Shown here: positions 1-8,873 of the stretch, piece by piece
Layout: the number at the start of each line of letters is the position of its first letter
How positions within the stretch are numbered: position 1 is the stretch's first letter
Assembly (NCBI RefSeq): GCF_000485595.1
Contig: NW_014577867.1
Location: forward strand, 40,025-87,905
From: Priapulus caudatus
Taxonomy: Eukaryota; Priapulida; Priapulimorpha; Priapulimorphida; Priapulidae
Length of the DNA: 47,881 nucleotides
Reading direction: 5' to 3'
Notes under the pieces: model-generated
Databases searched by the model: none
Told to the model about the DNA's origin: nothing
The model's input: the letters and a program-made list of their open reading frames with translations, nothing else
Translations under genes and position numbers: made by a program

Positions 1-365
1 GCGACCGCGTCGAAAGCAAACGCGCACAATGCCGGCGAGGCGCCATGTTGAAACTAAAAGCCCGGGACAACACACGAGGTGGGTGTAGGTGACATGCTCT
101 TATTCTATAGTATACACAATGATTGTAGAGGATGTAGAGGATGTAGAGGATGTAGAGGATGTAGAGGATGTATAGGTGCTATAGGGAGGAATAAAGGCTT
201 ACTATGCCCTCGCAGGAGTATGAATAGGGATAGGGTTAGGAATAGGGACTCGAAGATGTACTTATACGAATACATACATATGCACACACAGTATACTAAG
301 ACATACAAATGCTATCTCTACTTCTGTTCTGAGGTAGGTTAACGTAGGTTAGGTACTGTACAAAC
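1..365. other. Intronic sequence downstream of the last semaphorin exon seen
   Basis: No exon is recognisable on either strand. The only clear structure is the 9-bp tandem repeat at 124-171. Confidence 0.5.
124..171. repeat. 9-bp tandem repeat
   Basis: About five perfect copies of TGTAGAGGA. Confidence 0.95.
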
Positions 366-454
366 CTTGCCACATTTGGTGTATTCCACAGCTGTCTCGC
401 GAAACAGAAAGTAGACGTGATCGTCGTGTGCAAAGGAACCGACGAAACGAGCCT
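366..454 (-). CDS. Semaphorin, Sema-domain coding exon (third of three seen)
   Basis: This exon encodes 29 residues plus the last two bases of a split codon. It follows a good acceptor (pyrimidine-rich TATCTATTTCAG) and starts in phase 1, which completes the Glu codon begun by the exon at 2727-2919. The peptide contains FVGSF, then VYFLFRETAVEY and ends CGK. In semaphorins the region LN-E-P-N-F-V-G-S-F, V-Y-F-F-F-R-E-T-A-V-E-Y, N-C-G-K is one of the most conserved parts of the Sema propeller, which is the extracellular plexin-binding domain of these guidance signals. The exon closes after AAG in phase 0 at GTTTGT, a weak but GT-containing donor. The expected continuation (V-Y-S-R-V-A-R-V-C in the family) is not in bases 1-365, so the gene runs off the window. 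The class (1, 2 or 5) cannot be assigned from this fragment. Confidence 0.93.
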
Positions 455-1091
455 CTGAAATAGATACAAGTACGTATTTATTCACTTCATCCATGTGACA
501 ATCTGACAGGTAGTGCATTCCGCGGCGTATTGCACATGAGCGCGTCCTCAATGCGCTCAAATAAAAAGTCACAATTTGACGAAAAAATGATTCGATATAT
601 TTGTACATTTACTCGAGAGTGCGTTTTACTTATAGTAGGACCGCTGTGTATTATCCACTGTTTGTTTTCTAAAGCTAAAACGGGGCGGGCGAAATCAAAT
701 ATATCAAACAATCACTGCGACGACGCAATTCTTTTCGACAAGCTTTTTCAGAAACTGCTTCTTTTTCCTGATTACCTCAGAGCAGCACCAAAGCGAGTTA
801 TTAAGTTTTCCTACTAGATTGCGGACTAAACGCGCGCGCGGGGCAGCTAAACTCCCGTTGATAGGAAAACAAATCGAGTCAGATCCCCCCCCCCATCCCC
901 GCTCACTGACTACTCTCTGCGCTACAACAAAACAGGAGAAGAGAAAATAGGAATTGAAATAGAAGAGCATCTCTCGATACGCGATTTGCCGCAAATCGAA
1001 ATTGATAAATGATTATCCGAGACCGCGGATCGCGGCCGCACTAGACGGCAGCTGACGTGCGGTGTGTGCAAGACACTGTAAGAATGGGGTG

Positions 1092-1303
1092 GTCACTTTC
1101 CCCCGGGCGTAGAGGGAGGGTGCCGCTACGTGGCAGCACTAGTCACTTCGTACACTTCCGTCATTCCACAGTTACACTTCCATGCTAGACATGGCCTTAT
1201 TTCCCTAACCCTAACCCTAATCCTAACTCTAACCCTAACCCTAATCCTAACACTAGTGCTGCCACGTAGCGGCACCCTCCCTCTACGACCGGGGGAAAGT
1301 GAC
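1092..1303. mobile_element. Fold-back (MITE-like) element with 52-bp inverted repeats around telomere-like DNA
   Basis: The left arm 1092-1143 and right arm 1252-1303 are reverse complements over 52 bases with one mismatch (GGGC against GGTC near the tip). Both start GTCACTTTCCCCCGG when read inward. The 108-base loop ends in a CCCTAA/TCCTAA tract at about 1203-1251. There is no room for a transposase, so this would be a non-autonomous element. I could not identify a convincing target-site duplication. Confidence 0.85.
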
Positions 1304-2080
1304 ACCGGTAATATTGACGCGGCGACATTCTACTCCAGCGCCCTCTACATCTTCAGACGCGAACACCCGAGGACGCACGCACTTGGAACAGAGTCAGAGG
1401 GAATCGAAATAGGGTCGCCGTTGCCGTGGCACCCGATACATGAAGGTTATCGCGTGACAGAGAACGCGCGTCATAGCCATCGCGTTCTCGATGCCCCCTC
1501 TGCCTCTGTTCCAGGTAACTGTGAAGAGGAGTACTCGTGGATGGTGATGTCGTGACGCAGCATCAACCTCGTCTGCGTTTATACAGCTGCGAGATGCGCA
1601 CGCCAGGCCAGCCTCCGGTACACGTGAGCGATGGATGCCTGCCTGGCGAAGCAGCGGGACGCATCGTTTATGACGACGACTCGTGGAAAGAGACTGCGGC
1701 GGTCTCATCACACGCGCCGGAATAAAATATTTATTGCCCCGTCTACGGCTGTTATCGGTGGCGCGCAGAATAATGGTATTCACCGACTATTGTCACGCGG
1801 AGTTGCTTTGGACGTATATTACAGCACTAAACGACGCATTGCTACTACCTACGCGGGCAGAATGCCGAGTAGCGTATAACGGCGGCCCCCAGATCATTGT
1901 CTGCAGCTGCAAACAGATGCAATATTTCTATCAGGAGAAAACACTTGTTCCGCAAGTATTGCAACCTGACGTCGTGCGAACTGCAACAAGCACGGGAAAC
2001 TGTAGGTTGATGCAAGAAGTGTGACAAGTATTGGGTGTGACAGCGACGTGTTAAGTGACCACGTGTACGTGCATATACAA

Positions 2081-2698
2081 TGACAGTGACAGTGGCTGTA
2101 GCCATGAGGGTGACCATGACCGTGAGAGTGTGTGAGAGTGAGCGTGACTATAACTGTGACAGTGACTGTGATCGTGATAGTTACAGTAAGCATGACTGCG
2201 ATGGCAACACTGACAGGTACCGTGACAATGACAGTGACAGTGATAGTAAGCGTGACTGTGACAGCGATCGTAACAGTGAGTTGAGCGTGACAGTGATCGT
2301 GACAGTGAGCGTGAGCGTTACTGTGACAGTGATCGTAACAGTGAGCATGAGCGTGAGAGTGATCGTGGCAGTGACAGTGAGCACGAGCGTGACAGTGAGC
2401 GTGAGCGTGACAGCAACAGTGAGCACGAGCGTAACAGTGAGCATGAGCGTGACAGTGATCGTGACAGTGACAGTGAGCACGAGCGTGACAGTGAGCGTGA
2501 GCGTGACTGTGACAGTGACAGTGAGCGTGAGCGTGACAGCAACAGTGAGCGTGAGCGTGAGCGTGACTGTGACAGTGACAGTGAGCACGAGCGTGACAGT
2601 GAGCGTGAGCGTGACTGTGACAGTGATCGTGACAGTGACAGTGAGCACGAGCGTGACAGTGAGCGTGAGCGTGACAGCTAGCAACAGTGAGCATGACC
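2081..2698. repeat. GTGACA/GTGAGC hexameric minisatellite
   Basis: About 620 bases of degenerate hexamers (GTGACA, GTGAGC, GTGATC, GTGACT), with longer blocks such as GTGAGCACGAGCGTGACA recurring at 2375-2660. Both strands are open over long stretches, giving Val-Ser/Thr or Cys-His-Ala-His frames. These are artefacts of the repeat. Confidence 0.95.
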
Positions 2699-2726
2699 AT
2701 GAAGCGCGAGTGCGGCGGCTACTCAC

Positions 2727-2919
2727 CGTTCAGCCAGTCTATGTTGCGGCTCATCGTGCGCACGGGCTCGCGGTAGATGATGTAGTCGCTGGCGATGAAG
2801 TCTCGCACGGTCGCCGTGTACAGCTCGCCGCCGACCCACACCGCCGTGCTGTCCTGCTCCGGATCGAGCGGGCTCTTCGCCTCGCCCGGGCTCTCGCTCA
2901 CCATCACGTACTGGTATTG
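2727..2919 (-). CDS. Semaphorin, Sema-domain coding exon (second of three seen)
   Basis: This exon encodes 64 residues plus one base. The acceptor is a CT-rich tract ending CCGCAG (2920-2925) and the donor is a consensus GTGAGT (2721-2726). It enters in phase 0 from 5826-5939 and leaves in phase 1 into 366-454. Diagnostic stretches are ELYTATVRDF, which matches the family's ELYSGTVADF, then IIYREPVRT (family LIYREPLRT) and DWLN (family Q-L-N or W-L-N before E-P-N-F-V). These are core strands of the Sema propeller. The family motif C-P-[YF]-[DN]-P-x-x-N-S-T is replaced here by S-P-L-D-P-E-Q-D-S-T, so a usually invariant Cys and the Asn of the glycosylation site are absent. The exon is GC-rich with C/G-ending codons, unlike its AT-rich introns. 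The identification as a semaphorin is secure; the class is not. Confidence 0.94.
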
Positions 2920-3976
2920 CTGCGGAGAGAGAGAGAGAGAACAACGTTGACCGCTCGCTCACTGACCACTCGTTGACCGCTCGACAACCGGGCTGTCATG
3001 GCGCTCTCCGCCTCATCGGTTTTATGATTTACGCAGAAAATGAATGCACCGAAACGCGAGATTTCGTGGTATTTTGCAGCGGAGAAGCTCGCTTAGAATT
3101 CGCTTTACACTGAGATCTGGTTTAATGTAGGTCCTTTACGCATGATTTCACTGTCGCAGGGGTTTTTGTATTATACGACGAATCAGTCTTGGACGACAAA
3201 GACGAAATATTACACAGACCATGACGGATTAACTGTGAAAGTAAACCAACATTATATCTTAGTTCCATGATTCGTGGATTTATTTCTGGATGGTGAGATT
3301 ACTGGGTCTTTACTGGTATTATTTCCTCTTTTAGTCTAATTTTCAATATTGTTTGCTCTGAGGAGTTTTAAAATTTATTTAAATCAGACAACAGCATACT
3401 TAAGGAGTTAATCTACTTTCGCATGCGTAATTATGCGTGTATTAAAGAATGTGTATTTAATTATTAAATGAATTCGCTTAAGACGATTTTACATGACACT
3501 GCAATTTTGATGGACATAAATAACGTGTTAAGGTAACATCCATTCTCTAAGCTAACGTACAGTATGTTACGTAAGATGTAGAGGGATGTAGATAATAACA
3601 TCATTCTTGTAACAAACAAACTATGTATTTTTAAGTCTTTTTAACGATCTTATATCAGCGGAAATACGACACTGCAACGTGGCACATGTAGGCACATGGA
3701 GTATGAGGGGGCGTAATATCAGGAGTGTATAATATAGAGTCTTTATACACTCCTGGTAATATCCATCCGGCAAATCTATATCTGTATTTCTTCTTTAACG
3801 CCGCCCAATTATACGAAATCTCATCTTTCTGCCAACACATATATGACACTGAGTGGGTGTTTCCGAGACTTCAGGCTGCTCTTGATTGCCGATATTTTGT
3901 CTGAGTAGCTGCAAAGAACACCTGCGCTACTGTGTGTAAGGAGGTTGCTGCAGGCTGTGTGCTGGCTGCTACTTAC

Positions 3977-4056
3977 TCGTCAGATAGGTCGACTGCAACA
4001 ATGGCCAGCAGCAGTACGATAACAAGCGGCTGAATGCGAGACGAAGCAGCGGCCAT
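3977..4056 (-). CDS. Possible first coding exon with a signal peptide, inside the semaphorin intron
   Basis: An ATG at 4056 opens 26 codons plus two bases that read like a secretory signal peptide: a short N-region with one Arg, the hydrophobic core PLVIVLLLAIVAV, then polar DLSDE. It ends at a consensus GTAAGT donor (3971-3976), and an in-frame stop lies shortly upstream of the ATG. It exits in phase 2, whereas the next semaphorin exon enters in phase 0; direct splicing would hit a stop after a few codons. It also lies after an exon that encodes propeller sequence. So it is not simply the semaphorin start. It could be a nested gene, an alternative transcript with an unseen exon, or a chance reading frame just downstream of a CTG array. 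Function unknown. Confidence 0.25.
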
Positions 4057-4121
4057 GTCACTGCAGATTCACCTCCCCGTGCGCGGGATCGCGCATATTT
4101 GTTTCATCCTTGCATGATGCA

Positions 4122-4451
4122 TCAGCAGCAGCGGCGGCGGCAGCAGCAGCAGCAGCAGCAGTAGCAGCAGCAGTAACAGCAGCAGCAGCAGTAACAACAG
4201 CGGCAGCAACAACAGCAGCAGCAATAACAGCAGCAGCAGCAGCAACCGCAATAACAGCAGTCGATGCAGCAGCAGCAGTAGTAGTAGCAGCATCACCAGC
4301 AGCAGTAGTAGCAGTAGCAGCAATAACAGCAGCAGCAGCAGCAGCAGCAGCAGTAGCAGCAGTAGTAGCAGCAACAGCAGCAGAAGCAGCAGCAGCAGTA
4401 GCAGCAGTAGTAGCAGCAACAGCAGCAGTCGCAGCAGCTCTAGCAGCAGCA

Positions 4452-4482
<31 letters not shown>

Positions 4483-4519
4483 TAGCAGCAGCAGCAGTCG
4501 AAGCAGCAGTAGAAGCAGC
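4122..4519. repeat. CAG/TAG-type trinucleotide array
   Basis: About 400 bases of CAG interrupted by TAG, TAA, CAA and GAA triplets. The poly-Ala (plus) and poly-Leu (minus) frames are repeat artefacts. The array sits 66 bases upstream, in the minus-strand sense, of the candidate signal-peptide ATG at 4056. Confidence 0.95.
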
Positions 4520-4919
4520 TATGCATCAGCGGTAATGAACTCGATCGACGTCGTCAACGCGACACGTGGGAGCGCGCGCCGCACTCTTTTGTTAATATTC
4601 ACACGGAGGTGCTGAGCCGTTCGTCAAAACACGTGTATTTCAACCATTAGCGACGATAGTTGTGTGCGTGTGACGGACGCGCTTTCATCGGGTGGCTGGG
4701 GAGGCAGAGAAATATCGTACGCACGCACGACCGACGGCGAGACGAAATGTTTGTATGCTAAATGTCGAAACTGTGTACAGGCGGGAGGGAAGTAATTGGC
4801 GGCTGTGAAGGAGCTCGTCAAAATGCTGATGCGTTATTCTGTATACGCAATGTTTGGTTATATGTCGTTGATGCACGCGATGCAGTAAGCGCGGCACACC
4901 AGCCGATTTATCACGCAAT

Positions 4920-5270
4920 TTGATAGGCCCGATAAAAATCAGCCGATATCGGGTAGGCGTGCGCGTTCATTTGTAGACGATTTTACTTACGATTATTTTT
5001 ATCGGGTGATCGTTCCAAATCAAACATGTTTGATTTTGAAGCGATTATTTTGAAGCGATTTTTTGAACAGCCAATAGCTGAACGTGCCCGTGTCACATGA
5101 CATTCAAAATGGCGCCTACCATCAACAAAATAACCAATTTTATCGTAGGTGTGCGGGTGTTTATCGGAAGGCATCGCGCTGAGCCGATTTTACAAATGAT
5201 GAAATGATTTTTTAATCGGACCGATTTCTGGGAAAATATTTTTAGGTGTGCGCCGACCTTTAGCGACATC
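4920..5270. mobile_element. Possible AT-rich MITE remnant
   Basis: Phrases such as CCGATAAAAATC, GATTATTTTTATCGG and AGCCGATTTTAC recur in both orientations. A direct motif TAGG[CT]GTGCG occurs near 4954, 5146 and 5246. Style and composition suggest a degraded non-autonomous DNA transposon, but I could not define terminal repeats or a target duplication. Confidence 0.35.
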
Positions 5271-5449
5271 ACGCAGGCTGCCCCACTGTGTTAACTAACC
5301 ACACGGTGTCTGGTCAGCGTGGAACGCCTACACATACATACACGAGGTTTGGGGGGCAAAATTTAACATGAGCTGATGTGGAACTCAACGTTAATCTTTA
5401 ACACGAGTTATGGTTTGACACGACGGTTACTCAGCAGTCAAGTTTACAT

Positions 5450-5815
5450 GACATTGACAGTGTCAAAATGGATAGAATTCAGATGAAACTGGTACAATGT
5501 TTAATTGAGGTTGACATGGAGTTAACGTGAAATTGACAAACAGTTTAGGTAGGGTTGACATAGATTGACACAGTTTATGGGGTTGGCATGGAGTTGACAC
5601 AGTGTTTAGGTGGGGTTGACATAGATTGCAACAGTTTAGGCAGAGTTGACATGAAGTTTACACAGTGTTTAGGTAGGGTTGCCATAGATTGACCCAGTTT
5701 AGGCGAGGCTGATATGAAGCTGACACCGTAGTTAAGTAGAATTGACATAGACTGACACAGTTTAAGTGGAGATGACATCAGTTGACACAGCTTAGGTGGG
5801 GTTGACATGGAGTTT
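5450..5815. repeat. Tandem array of alternating 30- and 33-bp units
   Basis: Read on the minus strand, units begin ATGTCAACCCCACCTAAACT and run 30 or 33 bases in near-strict alternation (a 63-bp higher-order unit), with one 28-base unit. Because units are mostly multiples of three, a minus-strand frame stays open with a 10/11-residue Met-Ser-Thr-Pro-Pro-Lys type repeat. That frame is out of register with the exon at 5826-5939 and is not treated as a protein. Confidence 0.85.
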
Positions 5816-5825
5816 GGTAACGTAC

Positions 5826-5939
5826 CGATTCGTCGAAGACATATTCCCTGCACATCGGCTTGAAGGCGTTGGTGCCACAGATGAGCGCTTTGTTTGTTCC
5901 CACTTTCTTCAACACCCGGATAAAGTTGTGACACTTGTA
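5826..5939 (-). CDS. Semaphorin, Sema-domain coding exon (first of three seen)
   Basis: This exon encodes 38 residues, in and out in phase 0. The acceptor is excellent (TTCTTGTTGTCTGTTCTAG, 5940-5958) and the donor is GTACGT. The peptide begins YKCHNFIRVL and contains LICGTNAFKPMC, then REYVFDES. In semaphorins C-[QKH]-N-[YF]-I-R-V followed by [IV]-C-G-T-N-A-[FY]-x-P-x-C is a hallmark near the start of the propeller, and its Cys residues form disulphides. It joins directly to 2727-2919. The preceding exon should end with the W...C...K-G-K-[ST] stretch; I looked on the minus strand of contig 1 and did not find it. Semaphorins are secreted or membrane-anchored ligands of plexins in axon guidance and cell migration. 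Confidence 0.95.
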
Positions 5940-7493
5940 CTAGAACAGACAACAAGAAATACTGATTTGAGACACAATACAATAAATGAGAATACAATAC
6001 AAATATATATACAAAAAAATTAAATTGGGGGGAATGCATACTGGAGAAAACGCATTGATTACTTAAGCAAACACGAGAGTACACGCACACGCGGAAACCC
6101 GATTACAAGCAACCCGATTATTTTCTAACAGCAATGTCATAGAATATTCAACAGCATATTTATGCTGGGTGTGAATTACATTTCATGATTTGCATCACCC
6201 AATCATAATTCAGATATAATCATCAATTTGCGATAGGGGGGCCATTACTGTGATTAAGTGTCCTCTGTCTGTGAAATCTGGACATCATTGGCCACAAGCC
6301 AGGGCGGCCGGCTCAGCGGAATTATCAATGCTTCACATTTCAATAGTCGTTAATCTTCGTCGCTTCATTGCTGCTATGTAATCTAGAAGGCTATTACATC
6401 TAGAGCACGGACGAGGCTTCTGTACAAGGCGGGAACTAGCACTGGCCATCAGCATTATTACATGCGTAGAGCTTCATCCATTATGGTGCACGCGTGTTAT
6501 CAGGAAAACCTCTGCTGCGAGCGAATAACAGGCAAATACGTTAACACCTACAAATACGTTATATGCATGAAAAACAGGAAAGGCAGAACGAGGAGGAGGA
6601 AAGCAAAGATGGGAGGAGCAGAAGCAGAAACGGAACTGAAGCAACAGCAGCAGAAGAGGAGGAAGAAAAAGAAACCGAAAGAGAAAAAGATGAAGATGAT
6701 GATGAAAACGAGGAATGAGAAGAATGGAAAGAAAAGCAAATCGAAGAGAGAAGCGAAAACAAAGTAAAATGGGATAAGCAACATTCCGAAGAAACTAACG
6801 CGGAAAAAGAAAGATCTATGCACTCCCTGAACAGCACTGAAAACCCATCGTGCACGCTCCCATCCCCTGAAGCACCTACGCGCAATCCGATTCTACATTA
6901 CACGCCTTTAAATGCGCAATAAAAGTACTAATGTTGTTTCCACAATGAGCGAGTCAACAGGAAGGTTAGCCTCGCAGGTAAATCACTCGTTTCATTAAAA
7001 CGACAGCCTGCCCTTTCCCGGCCCGAGCCGCAAACAAACGTTGCATGAGAGCTCGCTTGAGCGAAGCGAAGCCTCTTCATGGGTAAACAGGCCGAGGCAA
7101 TATGAGTGGCGCTGTGCAAACTCGGCGACCTATTCAGCACGCCGTTTGTACAGGCCACACCGCGGCAAAAGGAAGTCGGCTGCTGAAGGGGGGAAAGTAC
7201 GCATGCGTGCCATCCGCGCCTACTCAATCCTACCACGCAGTTCTGCCTGCCTGCCTGACGCGCACGACAGGATGCGAGCATGTCGCCTGAGTCATTCATC
7301 ATACTGGTAAATTCTGCGTAAGGCGAGCGAGCGAGCGCTGGTTCCTACTACATCTGACACGCGCTCTAAATTCCCGAATCCTGACATCCTTAACCGCGCA
7401 CGCGCGTGCACAACGCACGTCTAAATTCGTTCTTCCGTTCGTGTGGATAGTTTCTACGCACCCTGCCTAACGAGTAATGGTAATTTAGACCTG

Positions 7494-7525
<32 letters not shown>

Positions 7526-7576
7526 ATATAAGTTTAATTTCAATTGATTCTATTTATGTATGTATCTTTCCTATAG

Positions 7577-7698
7577 GCGTCAAACCGCCCAACTGCGATC
7601 TGGATGCAATTTCACAGGCGCACTCTTATAAGCCCGGGATGTTCCTTACTGATAAAAAAACCGCCAAACGTCAAACTCCACCGAAAAGTGCCGTGTAA
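7577..7698 (+). CDS. Weak candidate 3'-terminal exon, unknown product
   Basis: A pyrimidine-rich acceptor (TATCTTTCCTATAG, ending at 7576) is followed by an open frame of 39 residues and a stop. It contains VKPPNCDLDAIS and a basic tail with TDKKTAKRQTPPKS. I recognise no family and see no partner exon. It could be a remnant of a mobile element, given the related repeats just downstream, or chance. Confidence 0.15.
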
Positions 7699-7956
7699 AA
7701 ACCCCTCAATTGTGATGCTTCACAACAATGTCAGCACTGACTGAGCAGTGCTGGCACACACCGAAAAAATCGATCACTCATTCCATCAGCTTGCTGGTAT
7801 TGGTGAAATCCGAAACCTGATACTAAAAACGAGAGCACAACCAGGAACGCTGTTCAGTAGGGTTAGCGACTGCCTTGTTTATCAAGAGCTTTTGAAATGA
7901 GAAGTCAACCCATCGTAGCATGCGTGCTTAGAATATACTTTTCTTATTACAACCAT

Positions 7957-8760
7957 ATTATCTATTATGTTCCAGGGTTCTAAGCGGTTGGGTTGTGCCT
8001 GTCATATAAATGTGCATAACTAACCGTTGTTTACCATGCTTACTTTATCTGATTACACATGATTTGTAAATATTTATAGAGATTCACCTATACGTTAGTA
8101 TGTATTATCATATAGTTTGGAGGAGTACGATTGCTCAAAACATCACGGCATTAAAGACTGCTAACCAAGTGAGTAAACATTCTTTTATAATTACAAATTG
8201 TCCTCGCCACATCCTGCGTGTCTCTATAACTATTATACGACTTTCTTTTGTATTCATTGCTACCATTTCAGAATGCCATTGTACCATTCGAAGCTATGCT
8301 TTTCGTGATTCAGTAGAAAATTCCCTTTATTTGCAAATGTGGGCATTGGTTGCGCGCCAAGGCATGCACTAGACAATATTCCAATGACACAGACCCACTC
8401 GCTGGCCTGTCCTCTATCTATACTTGATATACCAATTTCGCTTTATTCATCCTAACGATCTGACAATGATAGCGTACCGTGGTGAGCTCAACAGTGTTCG
8501 AGACGCAGCAATCTCTACATATTCCCCACAGAAAAAATGAAGCACGCAATACCATTGGTTTATTCAAGCGGTTTTTCAAATGAAACTGTCACCCTCATTC
8601 GTACATGCTGTATAATGAACTTTTTCCTCATTTTGCACCATTATTACATTATGTTCCAGGGGTTCTAAAGTTGGTTCTGCTGTCCATATAAATGTCTATA
8701 CGTAACAGTTTTTCCCCATGCTTATTACATATTAGACTCGATTTGATAAAATATTGAATG
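7957..8760. repeat. Pair of diverged direct repeats (7957-8080 and 8641-8760)
   Basis: Both copies contain ATTATGTTCCAGG..TTCTAA, CATATAAATGT, an AACNGTT motif and CCATGCTTA in the same order over about 120 bases. I judge similarity at roughly two thirds. They may be ends or internal copies of a decayed element. Confidence 0.45.
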
Positions 8761-8851
8761 TTTTGCATGTTATAGTGTCGATTTTACCCAATGTTCCTAT
8801 TCTGTCAATTATTAGTAGTAAAATTATAGCCACGATTATTACCCAGCGCAA

Positions 8852-8873
8852 GCAGGGTACCCCGCCAGCTAGT
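8852..8873 (+). other. Helitron-like 3' terminus (weak)
   Basis: A GC-rich near-palindrome (GCAGGGTACCCCGC, 8852-8865) is followed three bases later by CTAG and then T, before a (TA)n tract. Helitrons end in a short hairpin plus CTRR and insert between A and T. The hairpin spacing is shorter than usual and no 5' TC end was located. Confidence 0.2.

Larger units (their letters stand above)
455..2726 (-). other. Semaphorin intron between the second and third seen exons
   Basis: The donor on the minus strand is GTGAGT (2721-2726) and the acceptor ends in CAG at 455-457. The intron is phase 1 and 2,272 bases long. It holds the GTGACA minisatellite (2081-2698), which starts only 22 bases past the donor, and the fold-back element at 1092-1303. 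I see no credible exon in the remainder (458-1090 and 1304-2080); the short open frames there have no family signature. Confidence 0.88.
2920..5825 (-). other. Semaphorin intron between the first and second seen exons
   Basis: The donor is GTACGT (5820-5825) and the acceptor is CCGCAG (2920-2925). The intron is phase 0 and 2,906 bases long. From its 5' end on the minus strand it holds a 30/33-bp tandem array, a MITE-like AT-rich segment, a CAG/CTG array, a possible signal-peptide exon of another transcript (3977-4056) and AT-rich sequence with one 12-bp perfect hairpin (3720-3731 pairs with 3744-3755). The 3000-3970 stretch shows no credible exon. Confidence 0.88.
5940..8870. other. Region upstream of the first semaphorin exon seen; no firm gene
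   Basis: Probably intron of the semaphorin gene. It contains a purine-only stretch (about 6570-6760, GAG/GAA/AAG rich; its charged Lys/Glu frames are compositional), a (TA)n tract at 7495-7531, one possible exon at 7577-7698 and two related segments (7957-8080 and 8641-8760). I found no Sema N-terminal exon. Confidence 0.5.

Noticed and set aside
1130-1555. 141-residue plus-strand frame rich in Leu-Thr
   Set aside because: It runs through the fold-back element and its CCCTAA tract; the Leu-Thr repeat is telomere-like DNA, not a protein.
1894-2976. Long Cys-His-Ala-His and Val-Ser-Val-Thr frames of up to about 300 residues
   Set aside because: They are translations of the GTGACA hexamer array on both strands; the plus-strand frame then runs antisense across the semaphorin exon.
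3655-3849. 64-residue minus-strand frame as an extra semaphorin exon
   Set aside because: The flanking semaphorin exons already join in phase with conserved sequence continuing across the junction; this frame has no Sema motif and spans a small hairpin.
4069-4535. Poly-Leu and poly-Ala frames
   Set aside because: Products of the CAG array; no non-repeat sequence of protein character.
6462-6767. Basic Lys/Arg-rich 101-residue frame resembling a nuclear protein
   Set aside because: The stretch is purine-only low-complexity DNA; charged residues appear in all three frames.
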